Part shown: positions 16,899 to 24,349 of the stretch, piece by piece
Layout: each line of letters starts with the position of its first letter
Numbering within the stretch: position 1 is the stretch's first letter
DNA from: Lachnospiraceae bacterium
Lineage (GTDB): Bacteria > Bacillota > Clostridia > Lachnospirales > Lachnospiraceae
Length of the DNA stretch: 48,841 nt
Assembly (NCBI GenBank): GCA_015057835.1
Contig: SVDL01000007.1
Span: forward strand, 1 to 48,841
Direction: 5' to 3'
Translations under genes and position numbers: made by a program
Notes under the pieces: model-generated
Databases searched by the model: none
What the model saw: only the letters and a program-made list of their open reading frames with translations
What the model was told of the DNA's origin: nothing

Positions 16899-16932
16899 CG
16901 TGCGCAAGCGCTAACCTCGCAAAATGCGCACG
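16899..16932. promoter_or_regulatory. Inverted repeat upstream of the acs promoter
   Basis: CGTGCGCA (16899-16906) and TGCGCACG (16925-16932) form a perfect 8-bp inverted repeat separated by 18 bp, directly upstream of the candidate -35 box. It may be a dimeric regulator site (inference). Confidence 0.4.
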
Positions 16933-17064
16933 CATCGCGTTTTTCCGCGGATTTGATCAGTCCGCCGCTAAACTTATACTACAAATTGGATTACTGCTCC
17001 GCAGATATTCCCGCTGCAACTGGACGGCAGCGGGCTGCCGCGTTTACGAATTCGGATTCCCTGC

Positions 17065-18021
17065 TTATCCGGCGGTCTTCTTCGCCTCTTCCGCAAGTTC
17101 CTCCGCCGGCACTGTCCACTGGCTCGCGCCGTATGTCGCAAGACAGTTCTTTGAGCACAGGGAAGCCATGATTCCCTTTTCCCGGAGGGACAGACCCAGA
17201 AGCGACGCGGCGATAAAACCTGCGCAGAACGCGTCTCCGGCGCCCATCACATCCACGATCTCTTCCTGCTTTGCCAGTGTCGGAAGCGTCATCTCCTCCT
17301 CAAAATCCGTCATATACACGCCTTTTTCCGCCATCTTCATGCAGAGGCATCCGATGCCCTTTGCCTTGAAGAAATCGCGGATTTCCGCTATATCCGTCAG
17401 CCCTGTGAGGTCCGAGACCTCCCCGAGATTCGGCATAAAATAATCAACATAGGGGAGCATCGGCTCCAGTTTTGTGAAATCGCGGCCGAGACCCTTGACA
17501 TCAAGACTCGTGGTGAGACCCAGCGCTTTTGCTCTTTTCAGGAGGCGTGCCCCGCCCTCTCCGTCCAGGCTTTTCAGCGGCCCGAAGGAGCCGTAATGGA
17601 GATGATCCGCACCCTGCAGCATCTCGTCCGTAATATCGGTTTCCGAAAGGAGCGCGTTCCCTCCCTCGTTGCGGCAGCAGTGCCGGTCGCTCGCGTCCGC
17701 GGCATCCTCCGTGTACAGGATCATCGTCATGGTCGTCTCAACATCCGGCTTTCTGATAATATAGGATGGATCCACGCCGGCTTCTGTCACGGTCTTCACC
17801 ATGCCGTCTCCGTGAAAATCATTTCCGATAAGTCCCAGAAGGCAGGAATGAAATCCCATGCGCGCAAGGTCGATGGAAACGTTGGTTGCGTCCCCTCCTG
17901 CGGACATGCGGATATGGGAAGCCGTGCTGTTCTCCTTTTCGAGGAAATCCCTGTCCACATCATAATAGTAGGAATCGCAGGTCATCATGCCCACACAGAT
18001 CGCTTTTTTGTTTATGCTCAT
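17065..18021 (-). CDS. PfkB-family sugar kinase
   Basis: 318 residues, ATG with GGAGCGG upstream; length fits the ribokinase/PfkB family. Seen: an N-terminal CVGMMTCD strand, SAGGDATNVSIDLARMG near residues 40-56 (family motif 1, GGxxxN), and DVMGAGDAFCAGF near 258-270, where the GAGD aspartate is the catalytic base. It phosphorylates a sugar or sugar phosphate with ATP. The gene is downstream of a class II aldolase in one operon, so the pair probably turns a ketose or deoxy-gluconate-type intermediate into triose phosphates (inference). Substrate cannot be fixed from sequence alone; 1-phosphofructokinase, tagatose-6-phosphate kinase or a DKG kinase are all possible. Confidence 0.85.
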   Translation of the reverse strand: MSINKKAICVGMMTCDSYYYDVDRDFLEKENSTASHIRMSAGGDATNVSIDLARMGFHSCLLGLIGNDFHGDGMVKTVTEAGVDPSYIIRKPDVETTMTMILYTEDAADASDRHCCRNEGGNALLSETDITDEMLQGADHLHYGSFGPLKSLDGEGGARLLKRAKALGLTTSLDVKGLGRDFTKLEPMLPYVDYFMPNLGEVSDLTGLTDIAEIRDFFKAKGIGCLCMKMAEKGVYMTDFEEEMTLPTLAKQEEIVDVMGAGDAFCAGFIAASLLGLSLREKGIMASLCSKNCLATYGASQWTVPAEELAEEAKKTAG

Positions 18022-18035
18022 TTTTCCGCTCCGAT

Positions 18036-18075
18036 CGAATTTGACAAATTCGCCGCCCGCGGGGAAAGCGGGCGG
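18036..18075 (-). other. Two adjacent hairpins between aldolase and kinase genes
   Basis: CGAATTTG-A-CAAATTCG (18036-18052) is directly followed by CCGCCCGC-GGGGAAA-GCGGGCGG (18053-18075). Neither has a T-tract on the minus strand. They probably set differential stability of the two cistrons (inference). Confidence 0.5.
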
Positions 18076-18098
18076 CCGTTCAGTTATTATTTACAGTC

Positions 18099-18944
18099 TC
18101 AGATTTTCTGCATGTCAAAGACACGCATATGATGTTCCACGACGCCCTGGACAGCGCCGACCACTTCCTCGAAGAACGGATAATAATCCGGTTTCGCCTC
18201 TTCTTTCGCGCGGTCATCGACGCGCTTCATGATCGCGTTGAGCATGGCCGTCGCGACATTGATCTTAGTAATGCCGTTCGCGATACATTTCTGGAAGTCC
18301 GCGTCGGAAATGCCGCTGCCGCCGTGCAGGACCAGATGCTGTCCGGGATTCTCTTCGTGGATCTGTTTCAGGATATCAAACTGCAGATCCGGTTTCGCCT
18401 TGTAATTGCCGTGCGCATTGCCGATCGCGATGGCGAGGGCATCTACTTTAGTGAGGCGCAGGAATTCTTTTGCTTCCTCAGGACGTGTGAATTTTTCCCC
18501 GGCGGTCGCCGTACCGTCTTCCTTGGTGCCAAGGCACCCGAGTTCCGCTTCGACTGCCGCGCCGAAGGGCTTCGCCATTTCCATTACTTTCAGTGTATTG
18601 GCGACATTTTCATCAAACGGAAGGCTCGATCCGTCGAACATAACCGATGTAAATCCCATATCCAGCGCCTGCTGAACGACCTCGAGGGATTCGCCGTGAT
18701 CGAGGTGCACCGCGATATCGACCTTCGCATTTTTCGCGGCAGACATCATCGCCGGGGCCACATATTCAAAAGGCGCAGACGGGAAGCGTTTTTCCGCGAT
18801 CATGATGATGGAGGGGAGTTCAAGAGCCTCCGCCGCCTGGATCGCCGCGCGGAGAGACGCGAGATTATAAATGCTGAAAGCGCCGACGCCTGCTCCTCTT
18901 TGCTGTGCGCGTGTCATGATGTCCGTCATTTTTACAAGGGCCAT
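18099..18944 (-). CDS. Class II fructose-bisphosphate/ketose-bisphosphate aldolase
   Basis: 281 residues, ATG with ACAGGAGG upstream; length matches the class II aldolase family (FbaA/GatY/IolJ). Seen: GAFSIYNLASLRAA near residues 20-33, HLDHGES near 79-85 (Asp and His of the zinc site), EAELGCLG near 131-138, IGNAHG near 173-178 (zinc His), LHGGSGI near 203-209 (zinc His, phosphate loop) and KINVATAML near 222-230. It cleaves a ketose 1,6-bisphosphate or a related phosphate ester to DHAP and an aldehyde. It is first in an operon with the PfkB kinase and has its own promoter. Confidence 0.9.
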   Translation of the reverse strand: MALVKMTDIMTRAQQRGAGVGAFSIYNLASLRAAIQAAEALELPSIIMIAEKRFPSAPFEYVAPAMMSAAKNAKVDIAVHLDHGESLEVVQQALDMGFTSVMFDGSSLPFDENVANTLKVMEMAKPFGAAVEAELGCLGTKEDGTATAGEKFTRPEEAKEFLRLTKVDALAIAIGNAHGNYKAKPDLQFDILKQIHEENPGQHLVLHGGSGISDADFQKCIANGITKINVATAMLNAIMKRVDDRAKEEAKPDYYPFFEEVVGAVQGVVEHHMRVFDMQKI

Positions 18945-18995
18945 ATTATTTTCCTCCTGTTCAGAATATAGAAAGCTTCTGTATTTTCTGTACCT

Positions 18996-19024
18996 ATGAT
19001 ACCCGATTCGCTCTTTTCGTTCAA
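18996..19024 (-). promoter_or_regulatory. Promoter of aldolase-kinase operon
   Basis: TTGAAC (19024-19019), 17-bp spacer, TATCAT (19001-18996) on the minus strand, about 50 bp before the aldolase ATG. Confidence 0.65.
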
Positions 19025-19047
19025 GAAAGGAATCCTCTGTTTACGAC

Positions 19048-19076
19048 TTGTTTTTGGCAAATAAATCCATTATCAT
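19048..19076 (+). promoter_or_regulatory. Promoter of the NifX-like gene
   Basis: TTGTTT (19048-19053), 17-bp spacer, TATCAT (19071-19076), about 50 bp before the ATG at 19126. Confidence 0.5.
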
Positions 19077-19125
19077 AAAACGCGTTCCGATCAATGTATA
19101 AATTCTCCTTTTACCGGAGGTTTCC

Positions 19126-19554
19126 ATGAGAGTAGCAATTCCTGTCGAAAATGAAAACATATTCCAGCACTTCGGAAAAACGACACAGTTCCGGCTTTAT
19201 GAGGTGGAAAACGGCGTCGTATTGAGCAGTCAGATGATCAGCACCGGCGGACTTGCCGGTCATGAGGCCATCGTACAGTTCCTCTCCCTGTGCAAAGCCA
19301 GCGTCGTCGTGTGCGGCGGCATCGGCGGAGAGGCGAGGGCAGCTCTTCTTGCTGCCGGAATGGTATGTTATCCCGGCGTGATCGGGCGCGCGGACGACGC
19401 TGCCCGCTCCTTCGCGGAGGGACGCCTCAGCATGAACCCGGAAGGCTGCGCCCATCATCTCGGCGGCGGCTGCCCGCACCACGCGCACGGCGGGGCGGAC
19501 TGCGGAACGGATGACGCGGCCTGCGCGGGATGTTCCGGATGCGGCGAGGCGTAA
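19126..19554 (+). CDS. NifX/NifB-type (dinitrogenase FeMo-cofactor domain) protein with metal-binding tail
   Basis: 142 residues, ATG with CCGGAGG upstream. Residues 1-105 match the ribonuclease-H-like NifX/NafY fold: MRVAIPV start, FQHFGKTTQFRLYEV near 14-28, VVVCGGIGGEAR near 59-70. These proteins bind Fe-S or Fe-Mo clusters; outside nitrogen fixers their role is unsettled. Residues about 107-142 are an unusual His/Cys/Gly-rich tail (CAHHLGGGCPHHAHGG, then CAGCSGCG) with five His and seven Cys, likely to bind metal ions. The gene stands alone between divergent and convergent neighbours and ends at a strong bidirectional terminator. No nif gene is in the window. Confidence 0.85.
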   Translation: MRVAIPVENENIFQHFGKTTQFRLYEVENGVVLSSQMISTGGLAGHEAIVQFLSLCKASVVVCGGIGGEARAALLAAGMVCYPGVIGRADDAARSFAEGRLSMNPEGCAHHLGGGCPHHAHGGADCGTDDAACAGCSGCGEA

Positions 19555-19699
19555 GAATACGTCTCTGCGCCTCATCCTCCATCGCTCGCGCGTCGTCCCC
19601 CGAAGCCCATGACAGCTGCAGTTCAATATAGTAAAAAGTGCTCCGCACTTTGGCGCAGAGCATAACGTTTTCTGATCGCAAAACCCGCATTCACAAAAA

Positions 19700-19737
19700 G
19701 GATTGCTGAACCACGCACGGTTCAGCAATCCTTTTTT
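19700..19737 (+). terminator. Bidirectional terminator
   Basis: A perfect 13-bp stem GGATTGCTGAACC / GGTTCAGCAATCC with a 6-nt loop, followed by six T on the plus strand and preceded by five A, so it can stop both the NifX-like transcript and the SH3 transcript from the other side. Confidence 0.93.
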
Positions 19738-19761
19738 ATTACAGTATTTTGTTTTGCTTCA

Positions 19762-20688
19762 TTACTTAAAGTGTCCGCCCTTAATATAGCCGACAGTTCC
19801 TTTGTAATCCACCTTGAACCAGTTGTCCGCGCAGTTCTCGAGGATCGTGACTTTACCGTTCTTCGGGATGACTTTGATGATGTTGCTGCTGTCCTTCTTG
19901 CTGCAGGACGAACGCATGTTCAGGTCTTCCGCCATCGTCTTGGTGACCTTCTGGGTCGCGCCGACGCCCATTCTGGAGGTGTCGTCCGTGAAGTGGCCGC
20001 CCATGATGTAGCCGGTCTTGCCGTTGTATTTCACTTTGTACCAGCCGTCGCTCTCCTTGCTGAGGATCGTGACTTTGGCGCCCTTGGGGATGATCTGGAT
20101 CAGATTGCTGTCGCTGGATTTGCTCTTGGAGCTGCGCATCTTCAGATCTTCCGCCATCTTCTTCGTCTCGGTGGAACTCGAGGAGCTGTTGTCCATTCTG
20201 GATGTGTCATCCGTGAAATGGCCGCCTTTAATGTAACCGGTCTTTCCGCCGTAGCTGACTTTATACCACATATCCGCTTCTTTGCTGAGGATCGTGACGA
20301 CAGCGCCCTTCGGGATGACCTTGATGATGTTCTTGTTATTCGCTTTGCTCATGGAGCTGCGCATATTCAGGTCTTCCGCCATGATCTTCGTTTCATTGGC
20401 TGTCTGTTTATTCCCCAGATACTTGGAATAGATAAAACCGGTCTTTCCGTTATAGGTCACTTTGTACCATTTCGCGTTGGATGTGCTGACGACGGTCACT
20501 TTTGCACCCTCCGGAACGACCGTGATCTTCGCGGACGTGGAGCTCGCCTCCTTGCGGAGATTGACCGCGGTGGTCGTCTTCATCGTCGTGTCGGCCTTCG
20601 CCGTGATCATCGTCATGCTGCCCGCAAAAAAGATCATTGCTGCAAGCAGGACCGCCATTGCCCGTTTCAGACTTTTCGTATACTTCAT
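19762..20688 (-). CDS. Exported protein with four bacterial SH3 domains
   Basis: 308 residues, ATG with GGGAGGAA upstream. Residues 1-32 form a signal peptide (Lys/Arg start, hydrophobic core, AKA-D cleavage site). The remainder is four SH3_3/SH3b repeats at about 36-92, 100-163, 172-235 and 245-308. Each has the pattern (L/V)NxRSS/RKE, a VIPKGxxVTIL strand and WYKVxYxGKTGYIxGGHF. Repeats 2-4 are nearly identical. SH3b domains bind peptidoglycan stem peptides, so the protein is probably cell-wall associated. It lacks a catalytic domain. It stands as a single gene with an extended -10 promoter. Confidence 0.88.
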   Translation of the reverse strand: MKYTKSLKRAMAVLLAAMIFFAGSMTMITAKADTTMKTTTAVNLRKEASSTSAKITVVPEGAKVTVVSTSNAKWYKVTYNGKTGFIYSKYLGNKQTANETKIMAEDLNMRSSMSKANNKNIIKVIPKGAVVTILSKEADMWYKVSYGGKTGYIKGGHFTDDTSRMDNSSSSSTETKKMAEDLKMRSSKSKSSDSNLIQIIPKGAKVTILSKESDGWYKVKYNGKTGYIMGGHFTDDTSRMGVGATQKVTKTMAEDLNMRSSCSKKDSSNIIKVIPKNGKVTILENCADNWFKVDYKGTVGYIKGGHFK

Positions 20689-20810
20689 AATATTGTTCCT
20701 CCCTGTATAAGAGTATTTTGAACGCTCACAGGAACCGCCTCTTTATGCTGTCTTCCAAGATGCTTTGTCCCAAGGCTCCGGGATTTGTCCCGTGTTAATA
20801 ATTATATCAT

Positions 20811-20819
20811 GAAGGGCAG
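20811..20819 (-). promoter_or_regulatory. Extended -10 promoter of the SH3 gene
   Basis: TGATATAAT on the minus strand (TATAAT at 20816-20811), about 125 bp before the SH3 gene ATG. The leader contains a CGGGA...TCCCG hairpin. Confidence 0.5.
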
Positions 20820-20843
20820 GAAATAATATTGAGAAACTGTTAC

Positions 20844-20914
20844 GATTCTGATGCTTTCCTGTTGCCTTGCAGATATAGTCTGCCGCCTTCCGGCATCCGT
20901 CCAGCATCAGAATC
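20844..20914 (-). ncRNA. Candidate structured RNA with an 11-bp closing stem
   Basis: GATTCTGATGC (20914-20904) and GCATCAGAATC (20854-20844) pair perfectly and enclose 49 nt. Inside are a GCCG-GAAGG-CGGC hairpin and an overlapping GCAGA-CTATA-TCTGC hairpin. It lies just after the FGGY kinase stop and before the SH3 promoter. It is not a tRNA. It could be a branched terminator-like 3' end or an unknown RNA element. Confidence 0.4.
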
Positions 20915-20935
20915 CCGAAAATAATGAAAATATTT

Positions 20936-22336
20936 TCAGCCGAAGATATGCTCCCCCCGCACGCACCATTTCGCGAACCGGAGCAGTCCTTCCATGGAGT
21001 CATCGGTACAGTCAGCGATCCTGCATTTTCCTGAAAATGCATCCTGCATGCAGCGCATAAGAGGCCGGTTCTTCCGGACGACGCCTCCCGTACATACGAC
21101 TTCCGCGTATTCATTTTCCGGAATATTGAGATCGGAAATGTGATCCGTGTAAGCTTTCGCGAAAGCGAGATATGTGCTGCGGATCAGGTTTCCCGCGGTA
21201 AAATTGCTGTCGGTGATATTTTCCACCGCACCGCCTTCCGGGGTAAAGAAAGAAAAATCAAGGCCCAGCGGATCGCCGTCGATCTTCTCGAAATCCAGGC
21301 TGTCGATGTAGTCCCAGACGGCTTTTTCGAGATCGGCACCATCGAAAACCGTCCCCATTGACTCCCCGGCGCCATAGAGAACCGTCCCCATTGGCTCCAG
21401 AATGCTTTTAAGGAACCGGGTCAGCACGTTGATCGTGCGGCCGGAGGGGAGCTGGGTCACAGTGCGGATGAAATTTCCTCCGAAATACGGGCGCGTCTCG
21501 TAGGGGCCCGGGACAGGCTCTGCCGCGCAGTAGCCGATCTGGCCGCCGGTGCCGATATTGATGAATACGTCGCCTGCGCCGGTGCCGATGCCGAGGACCG
21601 TCGCCTGCTGGTCGCCGAGGGCGGCATAAAGAGGGATTTCCGTCCCGTCCGGGGCTGTATAGACCGCCGCCGCTTCCCGGGTATCGCGGACCTCCGGCAT
21701 ATCCAGAACGTCCAGGCCGAGTTTCGTGAGAAGTTCCCGGTTCCATTCTTCTCGCAAAAGGCTGTACATTCCTGAGGAGGCGGCATTAGTCGGGTGGACC
21801 GGCGCACGCTTCCCGGTGAGCATGCGCATGAGCGCGTCCCCGATCATGGCGAACTGCGTCCCGGGGGCGATGCCGTTTTCCCGCAGGTAATGCGTCAGCG
21901 GTATAACGGAATGATTCGGGCGGAGCAGGACACCGTTTTCTTCAAAATACGGTTTCCAGGCCGCACCGCGCAGCTCCTCAAGGACAGAAATGCCGTTATC
22001 CCCGGGCATGACGCCCCGCGTATCCTGCCAGGAAATATAATTTGTCAGAGGCTTTCCCTCCGGATCAAACAGCATGCATCCGTGCATCTGGACGGAAAAA
22101 ACGACGCCGCTGATCCCGTCCTTTATAACCGCTTCGTCGATGAGGTTTTTCACAGCTTCCGCAAGAGCGCCCATCGGGATCTCTTTGCGCGCCGGATCGA
22201 GCTTCCGCCCCTGAAGATCCGCTTCTGCAAATGCCGGCGTCGGCGCACCCGCCGCACCTCGCACCTTTCCCTCTTCGAGATCCAGCACGGAGCTTTTCAA
22301 GAAAGTGGAACCTACGTCAATGCCGAGGAATTTCAT
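20936..22336 (-). CDS. FGGY-family carbohydrate kinase with palindromic-element insertion
   Basis: 466 residues, ATG with GGGAGGAGG upstream. Two actin-like ATPase domains are visible: the N-terminal phosphate loop GIDVGSTFLKSSVLD (residues 5-19), VQMHGCMLF near 88-96 and ISWQDTRG near 106-113 in the substrate domain, then ALGDQQATVLGIGTG and INIGTGGQIGYC near 240-270 for the second half. It phosphorylates a pentulose or heptulose such as xylulose or sedoheptulose (substrate not resolved). Residues about 313-331 (PMGTVLYGAGESMGTVFDG) are encoded by a copy of a dispersed palindromic repeat and do not look like native FGGY sequence. It is monocistronic and divergent from citrate synthase. Confidence 0.85.
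   Translation of the reverse strand: MKFLGIDVGSTFLKSSVLDLEEGKVRGAAGAPTPAFAEADLQGRKLDPARKEIPMGALAEAVKNLIDEAVIKDGISGVVFSVQMHGCMLFDPEGKPLTNYISWQDTRGVMPGDNGISVLEELRGAAWKPYFEENGVLLRPNHSVIPLTHYLRENGIAPGTQFAMIGDALMRMLTGKRAPVHPTNAASSGMYSLLREEWNRELLTKLGLDVLDMPEVRDTREAAAVYTAPDGTEIPLYAALGDQQATVLGIGTGAGDVFINIGTGGQIGYCAAEPVPGPYETRPYFGGNFIRTVTQLPSGRTINVLTRFLKSILEPMGTVLYGAGESMGTVFDGADLEKAVWDYIDSLDFEKIDGDPLGLDFSFFTPEGGAVENITDSNFTAGNLIRSTYLAFAKAYTDHISDLNIPENEYAEVVCTGGVVRKNRPLMRCMQDAFSGKCRIADCTDDSMEGLLRFAKWCVRGEHIFG
21345..21398 (-). repeat. Palindromic repeat element inside the kinase gene
   Basis: On the minus strand GAGCCAATGGGGACGGTTCTC and GAGTCAATGGGGACGGTTTTC lie 33 bp apart in the same frame. The word GAGCCAATGGGGACGGTTC recurs at 43898 in an intergenic hairpin, and relatives occur at 26641-26740. 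It has been absorbed in frame as a repeated (E)xMGTV peptide. Confidence 0.7.
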
Positions 22337-22590
22337 GTGATCCTCCTCCCTTTTTCAGTCATTTTTCCGGCACCGTATCTCCGTCATTTTGCGGAGCGCG
22401 GTCGTGTTGCCTCGGAGGTATTTCGGCGCTAACGCGTATCTCCGTTCTTCCGCGGATCACGGTGCATAATTAATGAATATTTTTATTAGATATAAATTCA
22501 GAATAGCGCATTCCCGGAAAACTGACAACCGGAAAGCGGAGGCGGCGGGACTCCGGAAAGATTTGTTATACCCGTAAAATAAAGATTTCG
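22337..22590. other. Intergenic region with imperfect direct repeat
   Basis: Between the divergent kinase and citrate synthase genes. CGTATCTCCGT...GCGGA occurs at 22374 and again at 22435 (61 bp apart), and the first copy can fold as CTCCG...CGGAG. A CCGGAAA word occurs three times at 22514-22558. No gene seen. The AT-rich stretch 22465-22500 probably holds the kinase promoter, but no consensus pair stands out. Confidence 0.4.
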
Positions 22591-22619
22591 TTGTGATTTT
22601 TGAAATGACAATGTATAAT
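22591..22619 (+). promoter_or_regulatory. Promoter of citrate synthase
   Basis: TTGTGA (22591-22596), 17-bp spacer, TATAAT (22614-22619), about 45 bp before the ATG. Confidence 0.75.
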
Positions 22620-22662
22620 GTAGCGTAAAAATTGAAGGGGAAAGACCTCCGGAGGTATATTT

Positions 22663-24015
22663 ATGAGCAGGTCCACATTCGATGACGACAATATTCTGGC
22701 ACGGTTTTTCGGCAAGTCGTCCAACTATACCAACATTCCGAACAATTTATTTAAAGAGTACAACGTCAAAAAAGGTCTCCGCAATGAAGACGGAACCGGC
22801 GTGCGCATCGGTCTGACCCGCGTCGCGGATGTCGTCGGCTATGAAAAAGATGAAGAGGGAAACGTCATCCCGACAGACGGCGATCTGCTCTACCGCGGCT
22901 ACAGCATCCGTGATCTGATCAAAAACCGCCAGGGAAATTTCGGATTTGAGGAAACATGCTTTCTTCTGCTCTTCGGCTATCTTCCGGGCAAATCGAGCTT
23001 TGAGGAGTTTAAAACTTCTCTCGCCGCCCGCTATGAGCTGCCGACCGGATTTCTGAACGACATTCTGAGTTCTCCGTCCACGAGTCTCATGAACCGTCTG
23101 GAAATGCTGACGCTGAATCTTTACAACTATGACAACCACCCGGATGAGACAGACGTCTATGAGACTCTGCGGAAGGGCATCAACCTGATCGCGAAATTCC
23201 CGGCCCTGGCCTGCTACTGCTATCAGGCGAAAATGCATCAGATGTACCGCAGATCTCTTATCGTCCATTATCCGGAGCCCTCCTATTCGATCGCGGAAAA
23301 TATTCTTCACATGCTCCGCCTCGATGGAAAATTCACCCCCCGTGAAGCCAATCTTCTGGACGCTATACTGGTGATCCACGCGGACCACGGCGGAGGAAAC
23401 AACTCGGCCTTCACCAACGTCGTCATGGGTTCCACCGGAACGGATCTCTACTCGGCGATCTGCGGCTCCATCGGTTCCCTTAAAGGTCCGAAGCACGGCG
23501 GTGCCAACATCTCCGTCTCCCGCATGATGAAAGACGTCGTCGCCATTACCGCTTATAATCCGGAAAAAGAGCAGCTGAAAAAGATCATAGGCAGCATTCT
23601 CGACGGAGATTTTTACGATCACAGCGGACTGATCTACGGTTTCGGGCACGCCGTCTACACCCTGAGCGATCCGAGAGCCGTGATCCTGAAGGAAATGTGC
23701 AAAGGCCTCGCCGAGGAAAAAGGATGGACGGAACAGTATAATTTCTACTGCGAATTTGAAAAGACCGTAAAAGAAGTGCTCGCGGAGCGCGGCAAAAAGA
23801 TCCTGCCGACAAATGTCGACTTCTATTCCGGCCTGGCCTACAGCATGCTCGATATTCCGGAAGACCTCTACACGCCGCTGTTCGCCATCGCGCGCGTGGC
23901 CGGCTGGGTCGCCCACAATATCGAGAATAAGCTCTATGACGGACGCATCATGCGCCCTGCCACAAAGTATGTCGGCGATATCAACGAATATGAGCGTATG
24001 AAGGACCGCGTGTGA
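22663..24015 (+). CDS. gltA: Citrate synthase (citrate/2-methylcitrate synthase family)
   Basis: 450 residues, ATG with CCGGAGG upstream. Seen: the LLYRGYSIRDL segment near residues 75-85, HADHGGGNNSAF near 241-252 containing the first catalytic His, GSLKGPKHGGAN near 266-277 with the oxaloacetate/acyl-CoA His, GFGHAVYTLSDPR near 326-338, and NVDFYSG near 385-391 with the catalytic Asp. The family condenses acetyl-CoA (or propionyl-CoA) with oxaloacetate. Neighbouring aconitase and isocitrate dehydrogenase genes are absent, so it is a single gene with its own promoter, presumably feeding 2-oxoglutarate and glutamate synthesis. Confidence 0.93.
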   Translation: MSRSTFDDDNILARFFGKSSNYTNIPNNLFKEYNVKKGLRNEDGTGVRIGLTRVADVVGYEKDEEGNVIPTDGDLLYRGYSIRDLIKNRQGNFGFEETCFLLLFGYLPGKSSFEEFKTSLAARYELPTGFLNDILSSPSTSLMNRLEMLTLNLYNYDNHPDETDVYETLRKGINLIAKFPALACYCYQAKMHQMYRRSLIVHYPEPSYSIAENILHMLRLDGKFTPREANLLDAILVIHADHGGGNNSAFTNVVMGSTGTDLYSAICGSIGSLKGPKHGGANISVSRMMKDVVAITAYNPEKEQLKKIIGSILDGDFYDHSGLIYGFGHAVYTLSDPRAVILKEMCKGLAEEKGWTEQYNFYCEFEKTVKEVLAERGKKILPTNVDFYSGLAYSMLDIPEDLYTPLFAIARVAGWVAHNIENKLYDGRIMRPATKYVGDINEYERMKDRV

Positions 24016-24077
24016 GTTATACTCCAAAAGCAGAAAGGGCCGCGCCTCAGTAAAAATCAAAAAACAGAAAAATCCGG

Positions 24078-24115
24078 ATCCGGACGGCAAGTTGCAGTTG
24101 ACTTACCGTCCGGAT
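24078..24115 (+). terminator. Hairpin after citrate synthase
   Basis: ATCCGGACGG and CCGTCCGGAT form a perfect 10-bp stem with an inner AAGT/ACTT pairing, 63 bp after the stop codon. The following TTCATGTT is only weakly T-rich, so the terminator call is moderate. Confidence 0.55.
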
Positions 24116-24128
24116 TCATGTTATACGT

Positions 24129-24158
24129 TTGAAAACAATCAATTTGCGCTGCTATACA
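24129..24158 (+). promoter_or_regulatory. Promoter of the NiCo riboswitch-CDF transcript
   Basis: TTGAAA (24129-24134), 18-bp spacer, TATACA (24153-24158), immediately before the aptamer. Confidence 0.55.
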
Positions 24159-24161
24159 GTA

Positions 24162-24240
24162 CAAACTGATCAGGCCGGACGAAACGTCTGGAGCCGGGCC
24201 CGGAGGGCAGTGGAATCTTCTTCCGCAGGACAGTAGTTAC
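24162..24240 (+). ncRNA. NiCo (czcD) riboswitch
   Basis: Carries the conserved pieces of the NiCo aptamer in order: ACTGATCAGGC, a P2 stem CCGGACG-AAA-CGTCTGG, AGCCGGGC, GGGCAGT, a P4 stem GGAA-TCTTC-TTCC, and GGACAGTAGTT closing P1. In the family, Co(II) or Ni(II) binding prevents terminator formation and turns on exporter genes. A terminator overlapping the 3' end and a CDF exporter downstream fit this exactly. Confidence 0.87.
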
Positions 24241-24257
24241 ATGGCCTGCGGTTTTTT
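24223..24257 (+). terminator. Terminator of the NiCo riboswitch
   Basis: CCGCAGG (24223-24229) pairs with CCTGCGG (24245-24251), followed by six T. The left arm is the 3' side of the aptamer, so aptamer and terminator are mutually exclusive. Confidence 0.85.
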
Positions 24258-24349
24258 ATGCCCTTCAGGAGTCTTTATTCTGTCCTTGTGTCAGAAAAAT
24301 CTTTCCAAGGGATCCGCAAGGCATGCAGTGCCCCGAAAGGAGCCGCCTT

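Noticed and set aside
19111-19728. Minus-strand open frame of 205 codons over the NifX-like gene
   Set aside because: It runs through the bidirectional terminator and is antisense to a gene with clear family motifs.
20743-21114. Minus-strand open frame of 123 codons at the kinase 3' end
   Set aside because: It is a second frame overlapping the FGGY kinase end and the intergenic region, without ribosome binding site.
22747-24090. Minus-strand open frame of 447 codons
   Set aside because: Antisense of citrate synthase; the plus strand carries all catalytic motifs, a promoter and a ribosome binding site.
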